DNA of 48,316 bases. Origin: 2-02-FULL-66-14 sp964651335 (GTDB taxonomy: Bacteria > Pseudomonadota > Gammaproteobacteria > Burkholderiales > SG8-39). Of the stretch, positions 17,516-26,600 are shown one piece after another. The notes under the pieces were generated by a model, which was not told where the DNA came from, searched no databases, and saw only the letters and a program-made list of their open reading frames with translations. Where the stretch lies: the NCBI GenBank assembly GCA_964651335.1, contig CAZYVT010000024.1:1-48316 (forward strand), read 5' to 3'. A program made the position numbers and the translations under genes. Position 1 is the stretch's first letter. Every line of letters starts with the position of its first letter.

Positions 17516-19198
17516 CTACACGATGGTCAGCGGCCGGCCGAAGCCCAGCTCGCGCCGCAGCCGCGCGCAGACCTCGCCGTGCGTGGCTCCCGCTTCGATC
17601 GCATCGACTACGAGCGCAAAGAGATTTCCGCCGTCCTGCGCCGCGCGTCCCAGCTCGCCCAGCGCGCGCTCGACCGCCTGCCCGGAGCGCAGCGCCTTGA
17701 ACTCCGCGAGTCTCCTGAGCTGCCCTTCGATGCGCTCGCGGCTCGGGTATTCGAGCGCGCGGTACTGCGCCGGATCCTCGTCCACCCGGTATGCATTGAC
17801 GCCGACCACCGTCTGCTCGCCGTTTTCGACGCTTTTCTGAAACGCCAGCGCCGAGTCGCCGATCATCCGCTGCACGATACCCTTTTCCACCGCCGCGTAC
17901 ATGCCGCCTGCGGCGTCAATCGCCGCCATCACCTCCCGGATCCGTTTCTCCATCTCCCCGGTCAGCGCCTCGACGTAATACGAGCCACCCAGGGGGTCGA
18001 TTACGTCGGTGAGATGCGCCTCCTGGCGCAGGATGTTCTGAGTTGCCACTGCGATGCGCGCCGCCTCCGCGCGCGGCACGGAGAACACTTCGTCATAGCT
18101 GTCGGTGTGCAGCGACTGCAGGCCTCCGAAAATCCCTGCGATCGCCTGTGCGGTGACGCGCGCAATATTGTTGAGCGGCTGCTGGCGCGTGAGGTCGACG
18201 CCCGAGGTCTGGGCATGGAACTTGAAGCGCCAGGCCCTGGGATCCCGGGCGCCCAGGCGTTCGCGGCAAAGCCTCGCCCAAATCCGTCTCCCGGCGCGGA
18301 ACTTCGCGACCTCTTCGAAAAAGCTGATCGAGATATCGAAGAAGAACGTGAAGCGCGGCAGGAACGTGTCCGGGTCCATGCCGCGCGCCAGGCAGTCCTC
18401 CGCGTACTGCACCGCCGAAGCCAACGTGAACGCCATCGCTTCGGCGGGCGTCGCGCCCGCCTGCTGCATGTGCTGGCCGACCACCGAAAGGGGGTTCCAG
18501 CCCGGCAGCTGCTGGCTGGCAAACGCGATGTGATCGGCGATGAGCCGCCGCGCGCCGGGAAGCGCGAGGCGGAAGAACATGTGGTTGGCGACGTAGTGCG
18601 AAATGCAGTCGCTCTGATTCGAGGTGCCTGTGATCTTCGTCCATGGGATTCCGCGGCGCTTCGCCACCGCCAGCAGCATCGCCAGCAGAGTGAACGGCGA
18701 CGGGTCATTCAGCGCGCAGGAAATCCGTTCCAGCGGCACGTTCTCGAGTGCGCGCTCCATGTCGTGCACGGTGTTGATGACCGTGCCGCAGGTGCCGAGG
18801 AGTTCGACGTCCACCTGGTCGGCGTCGTAGCCGCGGAACACGGAATTGCACGGAATCAGCGAGATTGCGGTTGCGCCGTGGCCCAGGACCTCCATCAGGC
18901 GCGCGTTGTAGTCTTCGGGCACACCGAGGCCCACCAGCTGGCGCTGCGTCCAGGAGCGGCCCCTGTGCATCGAAGCGTAAATCCCCCGCGTATACGGGAA
19001 TTCTCCGGGGAAGCCGAGCTCGTCGAAGAATTCGACGCTGGTCCAATCCCGCGGCGTGTAAAGCGGTTTGATTTCGATTCCCGAGCGGTTGACGACGCGT
19101 TTCGTGGCGGCCGGCGTCGCATCGCACGCGGCCTGCCAACGGCGATCGGCCTGTTCGAGCTCTGCCTGCGGCAGGATTCCCGAGACCGGTTTATTCAT
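17516..19198 (-). CDS. Methylmalonyl-CoA mutase-family acyl-CoA mutase, large (catalytic) subunit
   Basis: A 560-residue TIM-barrel subunit of an adenosylcobalamin-dependent acyl-CoA mutase lacking its own B12 domain, which is encoded just upstream. Family marks are RGIYASMHRGRSWTQRQLVG (72-90), FRGYDAD, GQHMQQAGAT with the conserved His243, FFFDISISFFEEVAKFRAGRR, and GGLQSLHTDSYDE. The residue at the substrate-selecting Tyr89 position of classical methylmalonyl-CoA mutase is Leu88, while Arg218 appears to match the carboxylate-binding Arg207. The substrate is therefore left open. The ATG overlaps the stop of the B12-subunit gene (ATGA). Confidence 0.88.
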   Translation of the reverse strand: MNKPVSGILPQAELEQADRRWQAACDATPAATKRVVNRSGIEIKPLYTPRDWTSVEFFDELGFPGEFPYTRGIYASMHRGRSWTQRQLVGLGVPEDYNARLMEVLGHGATAISLIPCNSVFRGYDADQVDVELLGTCGTVINTVHDMERALENVPLERISCALNDPSPFTLLAMLLAVAKRRGIPWTKITGTSNQSDCISHYVANHMFFRLALPGARRLIADHIAFASQQLPGWNPLSVVGQHMQQAGATPAEAMAFTLASAVQYAEDCLARGMDPDTFLPRFTFFFDISISFFEEVAKFRAGRRIWARLCRERLGARDPRAWRFKFHAQTSGVDLTRQQPLNNIARVTAQAIAGIFGGLQSLHTDSYDEVFSVPRAEAARIAVATQNILRQEAHLTDVIDPLGGSYYVEALTGEMEKRIREVMAAIDAAGGMYAAVEKGIVQRMIGDSALAFQKSVENGEQTVVGVNAYRVDEDPAQYRALEYPSRERIEGQLRRLAEFKALRSGQAVERALGELGRAAQDGGNLFALVVDAIEAGATHGEVCARLRRELGFGRPLTIV

Positions 19199-19653
19199 GA
19201 TGGGGCGCCTGTTCTCAGGCTTCGCGCCTTCGCGGCCAGCGCGCGGATATCCAGCGCCATGTCCTCCAGCGGCGCGCCAGGATGGAACACGCGCGCGACC
19301 CCGGCGTCGAGCAGCATGCGTTCGTCGTTCGGCGGCACGATTCCGCCAACCACCACCTGCACGTCGCCCGCGCCTGCCTCGTGCAGCGCCGCCATGAGCT
19401 TCGGCACCAGCAGATGATCCGCGGCAAGCGATGAAATTCCGATTACATCCGCGTCTTCCTCGATCGCGAGCTTGATGACTGCGGGGATGTCCTGCCAGGG
19501 CGGTGTGTAGACCACTTCCATGCCTGCATCGCGCAAGAACGCAGCGATGACGCGGCTGCCGCGATCATGGCCGTCGAGGCCGATCTTGGTGACGATCACC
19601 TTAGGGGGAGCGGCCGGACTTCGCGCAGCCGCGGTTTCCGGGCGCTCAGGCAT
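19195..19653 (-). CDS. Acyl-CoA mutase small subunit, cobalamin-binding
   Basis: A 152-residue B12-binding (flavodoxin-like) domain that supplies the adenosylcobalamin to the mutase subunit. The base-off/His-on signature DGHDRGSRVI (DxHxxG) is at about residues 31-40, with SSLAADH and GGIVPPNDE as the later cofactor contacts. The start at 19653 (MPERPETAA) overlaps the end of tetR by 8 bp. Upstream in-frame codons lie inside tetR and are not expected to be used. The separate small subunit resembles the organisation of isobutyryl- and 2-hydroxyisobutyryl-CoA mutases. Confidence 0.9.
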   Translation of the reverse strand: MPERPETAAARSPAAPPKVIVTKIGLDGHDRGSRVIAAFLRDAGMEVVYTPPWQDIPAVIKLAIEEDADVIGISSLAADHLLVPKLMAALHEAGAGDVQVVVGGIVPPNDERMLLDAGVARVFHPGAPLEDMALDIRALAAKARSLRTGAPS

Positions 19654-20263
19654 GCTGGGCCTCCCTGAGCAGCTGCGTGAACTTGCGGGCAAGGCCTTGC
19701 GGCGTTTCGCGACGGCTCGGACGCGGCCTGCGCGCGCCGATCGCTTCCTCGGAGAACCAGAAGCGCGACCAGTTGAGCGCGCCAAGCAGCATGAGGCGGA
19801 AGATTTTCCTGTCTGCGTCCGCAGCCAGCGGCAGTGCGGCCACCAGTTCCCGAAACTGGTTTTCGTATTCAGAACGCAACGCCTTCAAGCGGGCTGACGC
19901 GCCGGGCACGTCGGTCGGCAACACGCGCACCAGAACCTGGGCGTAGTCGCTGTTGCGCAGGACGGTTTCGAGGTGCGCGCCGCACGCTGCCTCCAGCCGT
20001 GCCCAGGGCTCTTCCTGATGCGTGAGCGCGGCGCGCACCGCATCGCGCAGTTCGCGCACGCCCGCCTCGTAGACCGCCACCAGCAGGTCTTCCTTCGCCG
20101 CAAAGTGGTAATAGAGCGAGCCGGGGAGCATGGCGCAAGCCTCCGCGATGTCGCGCATCGAGGTCGCGGAGTAGCCTTTGGCGGCAAAGAGTCGAGCCGC
20201 TGCATCGAGCACCGCCGCCACGCGGTTGTCCGAGCGGGCGGCTCTGAGAAGTCTTGCAGGCAC
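19646..20263 (-). CDS. TetR/AcrR family transcriptional regulator
   Basis: A 205-residue repressor. Residues 12-60 form the helix-turn-helix domain (AAARLFAAKGYSATSMRDIAEACAMLPGSLYYHFAAKEDLL). The C-terminal half is a ligand-binding helical domain containing WSRFWFSEEAIG. The start codon is GTG (20263). It is the first gene of the mutase operon, and a palindrome 15 bp upstream of its start suggests autoregulation of the whole unit, probably relieved by an acyl-CoA. The KstR2/FadR-type TetR lineage is a reasonable guess, not shown. Confidence 0.9.
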   Translation of the reverse strand: MPARLLRAARSDNRVAAVLDAAARLFAAKGYSATSMRDIAEACAMLPGSLYYHFAAKEDLLVAVYEAGVRELRDAVRAALTHQEEPWARLEAACGAHLETVLRNSDYAQVLVRVLPTDVPGASARLKALRSEYENQFRELVAALPLAADADRKIFRLMLLGALNWSRFWFSEEAIGARRPRPSRRETPQGLARKFTQLLREAQHA

Positions 20264-20277
20264 GGGCTTTACAAAAC

Positions 20278-20297
20278 AAACGATCGTTTTCTATTTA
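20278..20297 (-). promoter_or_regulatory. Palindromic operator and -10 element of the tetR-mutase operon
   Basis: A perfect 12-bp palindrome, AAACGATCGTTT (20278-20289), lies 15 bp upstream of the tetR start. A minus-strand TAAATA (20292-20297) sits three bases further upstream as a possible -10. A repressor bound there would cover the transcription start. Confidence 0.6.
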
Positions 20298-20452
20298 CCA
20301 CGTTTCGCGAAGACCTGCCTAGCAGCGGTTGGGACCAATCGCGCCATGGTGCTTGCTGCGGGGCGTTTCATACGTCTGTAATTGATCGACGGTAAACTTC
20401 CACTGTCATTTGTGCGACACATCAAGTACTTATGTTGCTTTACCAAAATATG

Positions 20453-20480
20453 TTGACTTTTAATGACATGCCAATAAAAT
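20453..20480 (+). promoter_or_regulatory. Predicted promoter of the second phasin gene
   Basis: TTGACT (20453-20458), a 16-bp spacer and TAAAAT (20475-20480) in a markedly AT-rich island. The transcript would start near 20487 and carry a leader of about 60 bases ending in the GGAGAG ribosome-binding site. The remaining intergenic sequence (20290-20452) shows no gene. Confidence 0.6.
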
Positions 20481-20547
20481 TCTCATTGCTGCGGCGCACC
20501 ATACGCCGGCGGGCACCCGAACATACTTTTGCTGATAGGAGAGTCAC

Positions 20548-21090
20548 ATGTACGTTACACCGGAGCAGATTAAGAGTACCAACAAGGCCAACGTCGAGGC
20601 GCTGCTGTCGGTCGCTGCGACGCAGTTCGCGGCGCTGGAGAAGCTTGCCAACCTGAGCTCGAGCGCGCTCAAGGGCGCGTTTGAGGATAGCGTAGCCAAC
20701 ACCCGCGCGCTGGCGGGGGCCAAGGACGTGCAGGAGTTCGTGAACCTGCAGAGCACCTTCGCGCAGCCCGCGATCGAGAAGGCGATGGCCTACTCGCGAG
20801 GCGTGTACGAAGTGGCGACGCAAACCAACGCCGAGTTCTCCAGGATGGCCGAGCAGCGCGTTGCGGAGTGGAACGAGAACTTCGTGTCGCTGCTCGACAA
20901 GGCGGTCAGGAACGCCCCGGCGGGCTCGGACGTTGCCGTGACTGCGGTCAAGCAGATGATCGCTGCGGCCAACTCCGCCTACGACAACCTCACCAAGGTC
21001 GCCAAGCAGGCCACCGAGATCGCGGAAGCGAATGTCGCCGCTGCGACGGAAACAGCAAAAAACTTCGCCAAGGCCAAGAAAGTCGCCTAA
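20548..21090 (+). CDS. phaP: Phasin family protein (PhaP-like)
   Basis: A 180-residue helical granule-associated protein starting MYVTPEQIKSTNKANVEALLSVAATQFAALEKLANL, the classic betaproteobacterial PhaP opening. The centre (ARALAG..VQEFVNLQSTFAQPAIEKAMAYSRGVYEVA) and the lysine/alanine-rich tail (AKNFAKAKKVA) also fit. The start has a GATAGGAGAG ribosome-binding site. It should cover PHA granule surfaces and influence granule number. It has its own AT-rich promoter and a terminator downstream, so it is likely a single strongly expressed gene. Confidence 0.92.
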   Translation: MYVTPEQIKSTNKANVEALLSVAATQFAALEKLANLSSSALKGAFEDSVANTRALAGAKDVQEFVNLQSTFAQPAIEKAMAYSRGVYEVATQTNAEFSRMAEQRVAEWNENFVSLLDKAVRNAPAGSDVAVTAVKQMIAAANSAYDNLTKVAKQATEIAEANVAAATETAKNFAKAKKVA

Positions 21091-21231
21091 CTGCGGTCAA
21101 AAGCGAACGCGTAAGCATGCGCGTCGCCTTAACCCCGCGCGATCGAAACGGCGCTCCGCGCCGCTCATCGCGCGGCCAGCCGAAGAAAGCGATACTCCTT
21201 CGGCCAAAGACGAAGACAAAGAAGTGACCTG

Positions 21232-21256
21232 AAAGCCCCGCCTTGCGCGGGGTTTT
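21232..21256 (+). terminator. Intrinsic terminator after phaP
   Basis: CCCCGC (21236-21241) pairs with GCGGGG (21247-21252) around CTTGC, extended by A-T pairs on both sides and followed by TTTTCTCTTTT. It ends the phasin transcript and converges with the CinA-like gene. The 140 bp between phaP and the hairpin hold no convincing gene. Confidence 0.8.
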
Positions 21257-21261
21257 CTCTT

Positions 21262-22011
21262 TTACGCCTCAGCAGAAGGAAAGCCGGCTGCTTTCACCCC
21301 CGCGCGCACCGCGCCAATGGCGACGGGGACCTGCGCCGGATCCCCGCGCACACCCAGTTCAACATGCCGCCTGGAGCCGTCCGCGCCCATCGACGGCAGG
21401 CTGAAGACCTTGATTGCCGAAAAACGCGCTGCCACCGATTCCATCACCGGCACGAGCTGGCTCTCGCCCGCACCATAGACCAGGATCGAAGCCTCCGCCC
21501 AGAGGTCGCGGTCGAACAGGGCGCGATACCTCGTGTCGAGCGTCCACTCGGCCATCGGCCAGGCCATCTGCGGAAACCCGGGCAGGAAGTGATGGTCACG
21601 GACCGAAAATCCCGGAATCCGGTTGAACGGGTTCGGAATGACCTCCGCCCCCTGCGGAAAGACGCCCATCTGCAGCCGCTGCGGCGTGCTGTCGCCGCCG
21701 AACCGCCCGCGAATCTCCCGCTCCGCATCGGGATGGAGCTCGAGCGGTACGCCGAGCGCGGCAGCAGCGCACTGGCGTGTGTGATCGTCCGGGGTCGCGC
21801 CGATCCCGCCGAAGCTGAATACCGCGTCGCCGGCACCGAAGCTGCGCTTCAGCGCCGCTGCGAGGCGCTCGGGATCGTCACCGAGATATTCGCACCATGC
21901 CAGCCGCAGACCGCGCGCCGCGAGCGCCCCGATCAGGAACGCGAAATGTTTGTCCTGCCGCTTGCCGACCAGGATCTCGTCGCCAATGACGTAGGCGCCA
22001 AAACCGCTCAA
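21262..22011 (-). CDS. Molybdopterin-binding (MoCF_biosynth/CinA N-terminal-like) domain protein
   Basis: A 249-residue protein resembling the N-terminal domain of CinA and MoaB/MogA: AYVIGDEILVGKRQDKHF near the start, YLGDDPERLAAAL, and VFSFGGIGATPDDHTRQCAA, the nucleotide/molybdopterin-binding GGIGATxDD signature. It lacks the CinA C-terminal deamidase domain. The likely start is the TTG at 22011, which overlaps the stop of the MBL-fold gene as TTGA. This group is often annotated as competence/damage-inducible protein A; its real activity is uncertain. Confidence 0.82.
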   Translation of the reverse strand: MSGFGAYVIGDEILVGKRQDKHFAFLIGALAARGLRLAWCEYLGDDPERLAAALKRSFGAGDAVFSFGGIGATPDDHTRQCAAAALGVPLELHPDAEREIRGRFGGDSTPQRLQMGVFPQGAEVIPNPFNRIPGFSVRDHHFLPGFPQMAWPMAEWTLDTRYRALFDRDLWAEASILVYGAGESQLVPVMESVAARFSAIKVFSLPSMGADGSRRHVELGVRGDPAQVPVAIGAVRAGVKAAGFPSAEA

Positions 22012-22877
22012 TAGCCGCGCCCCCAGTAACTGCAGAACCGCTCGACGTTCATCGGCAGATAGGCATCGTAGGCCCCCAGCTTTTCGTATTTCGGCAGCTT
22101 GATCTCCTTCATCGCCGCGTCCCAGCATTTTCCCTGCGCTGCAGCTTCGCGCACCGCTTGGGAAAGGTCGGTCATGTAGGCGAGCTGCGCGCGCACGTCG
22201 TCCTTGGTCCCGAGCCGCCCGCCCGGGATGGGGTGGCCGGCGATCATCCGGTCCCAATCGAGCTGCAGCACGCGCTCCAGCGACGCGAACCAGTCCGGAA
22301 TGAAACCATCGGGAAGATCACGGAAGAGCACGCTGCCGAACGAAACGAAATCCACGGTAAAGGCGAGCCTTTCCCTCGGCAGCAGCATCAGCAGCGAGTT
22401 GTCGGAATGATTGCGCCCGGTGTAATGGAGCTCCAGGCGTACGCCGCCCAGCTCGATGGCATAAAAATCGTCCACGACGACATCGGGGAGCGGAATGTCG
22501 GGATTTCCGAGTTCGAGCAGCCGCGTTCTGGCGTTGCGGTGCGCGACCACGGTCGCACCCGCCTCTTTGAACGGCCAGCCCCCGGAGATGTGGTCGTAGT
22601 GGTGGTGGCTGTAAACGAGATACCGGATCGGCGCTTGCGTGATCTTGCGGATTTCCTCGAGGTAGGCCTTCGCCGCCTGCGGGCGCAGGTACGCGATCGG
22701 GTCGGTCGCGATCACGCCTTCTGGCGTGACGATGAACATCGCCTGATGGAACTGGTAGCGGAACAGGTACACGTTTTCGGTCACCTTCGTCGTCGCATAG
22801 AGCGGCGGTGCCGGTTGCTGCGCCGCGGCGGCAAACGCGATGAGCGCAAGGAACAAGATACCCAGTGCATGCTTCAT
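22008..22877 (-). CDS. Exported MBL-fold metallo-hydrolase
   Basis: A 289-residue metallo-beta-lactamase-fold protein with a signal peptide (MKHALGILFLALIAFAAAAQ). Metal ligands are in HHHYDH (91-96, HxHxDH), then the His of YTGRNHSDNSL, the Asp of FTVDFVSFG and the His of IAGHPIPGG. The substrate is not evident; exported relatives include SoxH-like and quinoprotein-associated hydrolases. The ATG overlaps the stop of the EI24 gene (ATGA), so it belongs to the hrpA-EI24-MBL-CinA string. Confidence 0.88.
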   Translation of the reverse strand: MKHALGILFLALIAFAAAAQQPAPPLYATTKVTENVYLFRYQFHQAMFIVTPEGVIATDPIAYLRPQAAKAYLEEIRKITQAPIRYLVYSHHHYDHISGGWPFKEAGATVVAHRNARTRLLELGNPDIPLPDVVVDDFYAIELGGVRLELHYTGRNHSDNSLLMLLPRERLAFTVDFVSFGSVLFRDLPDGFIPDWFASLERVLQLDWDRMIAGHPIPGGRLGTKDDVRAQLAYMTDLSQAVREAAAQGKCWDAAMKEIKLPKYEKLGAYDAYLPMNVERFCSYWGRGY

Positions 22878-23614
22878 GCCACTCTCCCCTCGATGGGCTG
22901 CTCCCGTAGCAGCTTCAGTTGCCCTAACAGGTAATGGATGAAGGTTAATCCCACCACCACCGGCGCAAAAAGGCCGAGCACCGGAACATAGGCGACCAGC
23001 GCGAGCACCGCGCCGAGGAAATAAAGCGAGGCGCGCTGCAGCGTGAAAATCCGGCGCATTTCGGCCGCCTCCGCGTGCTCGGCAAGGGCATCGTAGCGCA
23101 GGAGCCGCTGGTTCACCCAGCCCATGATCGCGACCGGAATGAGCGGCCAGAGCGGCGGGAAGATCCAGAGCGGAATGCTCAGGAGCCCGATCAGCACCAT
23201 GCCGAGCAGCGCAACGATGGCGTTCCAGATGCTGCCGCCGAAGCCCCCTCCCTGCCTGCGCTCCAGCTTCCGGAAGCGGCGCTCGGCAACGTGGTCCACC
23301 ATCGCCGGCATGCCGAAGATCCCCAGAATCAGCAGCGCAGTGAGCTGGATGATCGGCACCAGCATGATCAGGATCAGCACCTTGGCGGCAAATGCGGCGA
23401 CGTCGCTTGCGTCCCATGCAACAAAGAAGGTGGCAGTCTGTACCCATTGCCTCACGATCGCCGAGAGCCAGATCACCAGCTGCGCCCAGAACACGAGCGC
23501 GACAGCGCCCCAGAACGCAAGCGCCACGAGCACGGGCCAGAGCATCAGCCAGAGGATGCGTGGGTGAAGTAGATGTGCGAACGCGAACAGCAGCGAGGCG
23601 CCGATTGCGGTCAT
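22874..23614 (-). CDS. EI24 domain-containing membrane protein (CysZ-like)
   Basis: A 246-residue inner-membrane protein with four to six hydrophobic helices (for example PRILWLMLWPVLVALAFWG and LVALGMVLIGLLSI-type segments) matching the EI24/CysZ family, which includes sulfate permeases. The start at 23614 overlaps the hrpA stop as ATGA; an in-frame ATG six codons earlier (23632) is possible. Whether it moves sulfate cannot be told from sequence alone, and no cysteine synthesis genes are adjacent. Confidence 0.82.
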   Translation of the reverse strand: MTAIGASLLFAFAHLLHPRILWLMLWPVLVALAFWGAVALVFWAQLVIWLSAIVRQWVQTATFFVAWDASDVAAFAAKVLILIMLVPIIQLTALLILGIFGMPAMVDHVAERRFRKLERRQGGGFGGSIWNAIVALLGMVLIGLLSIPLWIFPPLWPLIPVAIMGWVNQRLLRYDALAEHAEAAEMRRIFTLQRASLYFLGAVLALVAYVPVLGLFAPVVVGLTFIHYLLGQLKLLREQPIEGRVA

Positions 23615-26600
23615 TTGCGCATAGATTGCCACAGTTTAGCCAGGCGTTTCACCGAAAGCGGCACCGGCGTCTTGAGCTCCTGCGCGAACAGCGAAACACG
23701 CAGTTCTTCGAGGAGCCATCCGAACTGCTCGAGTTCCCGCGTCACCGTGCCAAGCCTGGAGCGGGCTCCGACTTCGCGCCGGTACACCTGCTCGATCGGC
23801 GCGAGTTCAGCGGCACGGGTACGATCGCGCGCCGGGTCGGTGCGAAGTTTGTCCAGCCGCTGCGCTGCCGCCCTGAGGTAGCGGGGCAGGTGCTGCAATC
23901 GTTCCCACGGCGTGCGCGCGAGCCAGTTCGGGGCGAGCAGCCTCGCGCACTGCTGCCGGACGTCCGCCGCGGCATCGGGGTGTGCCTTTTGCACCGCGGC
24001 GATCCGCTTCTGCACCTGCTGATCCTCGCCCAGGATCGTCGCCGCGAGTCGCTGCATCTCCCGGGCGATGAGATTGAATCGGCTGCGACCCTCGTCCGCG
24101 CGGCGCGTGAAGTCCGCCTGCTTCGTCGGCAGCGGGTCGGCGAGAAACGTCCGCTCGAGCGCCGCCGCGACCAGATCCTCGACCAGCGGCCCGAGTGTCA
24201 TGTCGTTCCTGACGGTCTTTTCGATTTCGCGTATGCGCTCGCGAAATCCGATCGCAAGCAGGCGCCGGACCCCCGCGCGATGGATCTCGCGCGATCTTTC
24301 CGGGGAATCGGTTACCTGCAGCATCACCGCGTCCCCGCAGTCGAGGAGCGCGGGATAGCCCACCAGCGTCTCCCCGCCGCGGCGGATCTGCATGACTTCC
24401 TGCAGGTCGCCGAAGGTCCATCCGGTGAAGCGTTGCGCAATGTCCGCCTGCGACTCGCCTTGCAGCACCGCTTCGGTCACGCGCGTCAGCTCGCGCTTGA
24501 GCGCAACCAGATCCCGGCCCATGCCAAGCTGTCGGCCGTGTTCGTCCACGACTCGGAAGTTCATGTGCAGATGCGGCGGCGCCGAGTCCGGCCGGAATGC
24601 GTCCGCCGGCAGTTCGAGATCGAACTCGGCGCGGATATAGCGCGCGATCGCCTGGGCGAGCGGTGCGTCGGACGGCGGGACCGCGGCGGCGAAACGTCGA
24701 GCAAACGTGTCCAGAGGGCCGAGCCTGTGACGCTGCCGCGCCGGCATGCTCCGGGTGAGCGCCTGGACCTTCTCCTTGAGCAGCCCCGGCACCAGCCATT
24801 CGCAGCGCGCCGCAGGCACCTGGTTGAGGAGCGCGACCGGCACGGTCATCGTCATTCCGTCCTTCGGTGAGCGCGGTTCGAAGTGGTATTCGAGGACAAA
24901 CCGGTTCGTGCCGATCTGCATCGCGTGCGGAAAGTTCTCGGTCGTGATTCCAGCGGCTTCGTGACGCATCAGGTCTTCGCGCCTGAGGTGGAGCAGCTGC
25001 GGATCTGCCCGTTCCGCGCCTTTCCGCCACCGGTCGAATTCGACGCCGTTGTATACTCTCTGCGGTACGCGGGCGTCGTAAAACGCGAGGATCAGTTCGT
25101 CGTCGACCAGAATGTCGGGGCGGCGCGACTTCTGCTCCATCCTCTCGATGTCCTGCACCAGCCGCCGGTTGTGAGCGAGAAACGGCGCGCGCGTCTCGTA
25201 GTCGCCCTCCACCAGCGCCGAGCGCAGAAATATTTCGCGCGACCGTTGCGGGTCGATCGGCCCATAATGCACGCGCCGGTCGGCGTACAGCGGAAGCCCG
25301 TACAGCGTGCCGCGCTCATGCGCGACCACTTGCGCGCGCACCCTTTCCCAATGCGGCCGGTCCTGGCTGCGCTTCAGAAGGTGCGCACCGAGCTCTTCCA
25401 GCCACCTCGGGTCGATTGTCGCGACCGTGCGCCCGAACAGGCGCGTCGTCTCGACCAGCTCGGCGGCGATGATCCATTTGCCCGGCTTCCGCGTTCCGGA
25501 ACCGGGGTGCACCTGGAACTTGATGCCGCGCGCGCCGGAGTAGGCGCGCTCGGCCTGATCCTTCATACCGACATTGCCGAGCAGCCCCGCAGCGAGCGCG
25601 CGGTGGATTGCCGCGTAGCCCTCCAGTGTTGCGGGATTCGCGCTCGAGATTTTCCAGCCGAATTCGTCGACGGTCCCCGCAAGCTGCCGCTGGACGTCTC
25701 GCCACTCGCGCAGCCGCGGCACCGAGAGGAAGTGGTCGCGGCAGTAGCGGCGGACATTGGGCTGCTCCAGCGCCCTCCACAGCTTGAGGAAGGCGAGAAA
25801 ATCGGAACGTTCGTCGGCAAATCCGGAATGGCGCTCGTCGGCCGCAGCCGCGCGCTCGAGCGGCCGCTCGCGCGGGTCCTGCACGGAGAGCGCCGCGGCG
25901 ATAATGAGCATCTGCTCGAGGCAATTCTCGCGGCGCGCCGCGACCAGCATTCTGCCGATCCGCGGGTCGAGCGGAAGCCGCGCCAGCTCGCGCCCGATCT
26001 CGGTGAGTTCGTTGCGTTCATCCACTGCACCCAATTCGGCGAGCAGCGCGTAGCCGTCGGCAATGGCGCGCGGCGCCGGAGGATCGAGGAACGGGAACTC
26101 CTCCACCTTTCCGAGATTCAGGCTGAGCGCCCGCAGGATCACTGCTGCAAGGGAGGAGCGCAGCAGCTCCGGATCGGTGAACGCCGGGCGCGCGCTGAAC
26201 TCGTCCTCCGAGTAGAGCCGGATGCAGACGCCATCGGCCACGCGCCCGCAACGGCCGGCTCGCTGCCGCGCGGATGCCTGCGAGATGGTCTCGACGCGCA
26301 GCATCTCGACCCGGTTGCGAATCGAGTAGCGTTTGACCCTCGCCAGTCCCGTGTCAATGACGTAACGGATTCGCGGCACGGTCAGCGACGTCTCGGCAAC
26401 GTTGGTCGCGAGGATGATTCGGCGCTCGGATCCGGGCGTGAACACCCGGTCCTGCTCGACCAGCGAGAGTCGCGCGAACAGCGGCAGGAGTTCCGTGTGC
26501 GGAAGGTGATTCCTGCGCAGCACCTCCGCGGCGTCGCGAATTTCGCGCTCTCCGGGCAGAAAGACCAGCACGTCGCCCGGCCCCTCGCCGGCAACTTCCG

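Noticed and set aside
15733..17700. 655-codon plus-strand open frame opposite the MeaB-GalT gene
   Set aside because: Arginine-rich low-complexity translation without homology; the minus strand carries clear GTPase and GalT motifs.
20264..20547. Cobalamin riboswitch before the B12 mutase operon or TonB receptors
   Set aside because: I looked for a B12-box-like conserved core in the leaders at 20264-20547 and 44822-44960 and saw none; control by the TetR palindrome explains the first locus better.
21032..21232. Short Lys/Arg-rich frames just after phaP (also 21117-21227)
   Set aside because: Two different frames give similar basic low-complexity peptides, with no convincing ribosome-binding site, and the stretch ends in the phaP terminator; most likely a 3' untranslated region.
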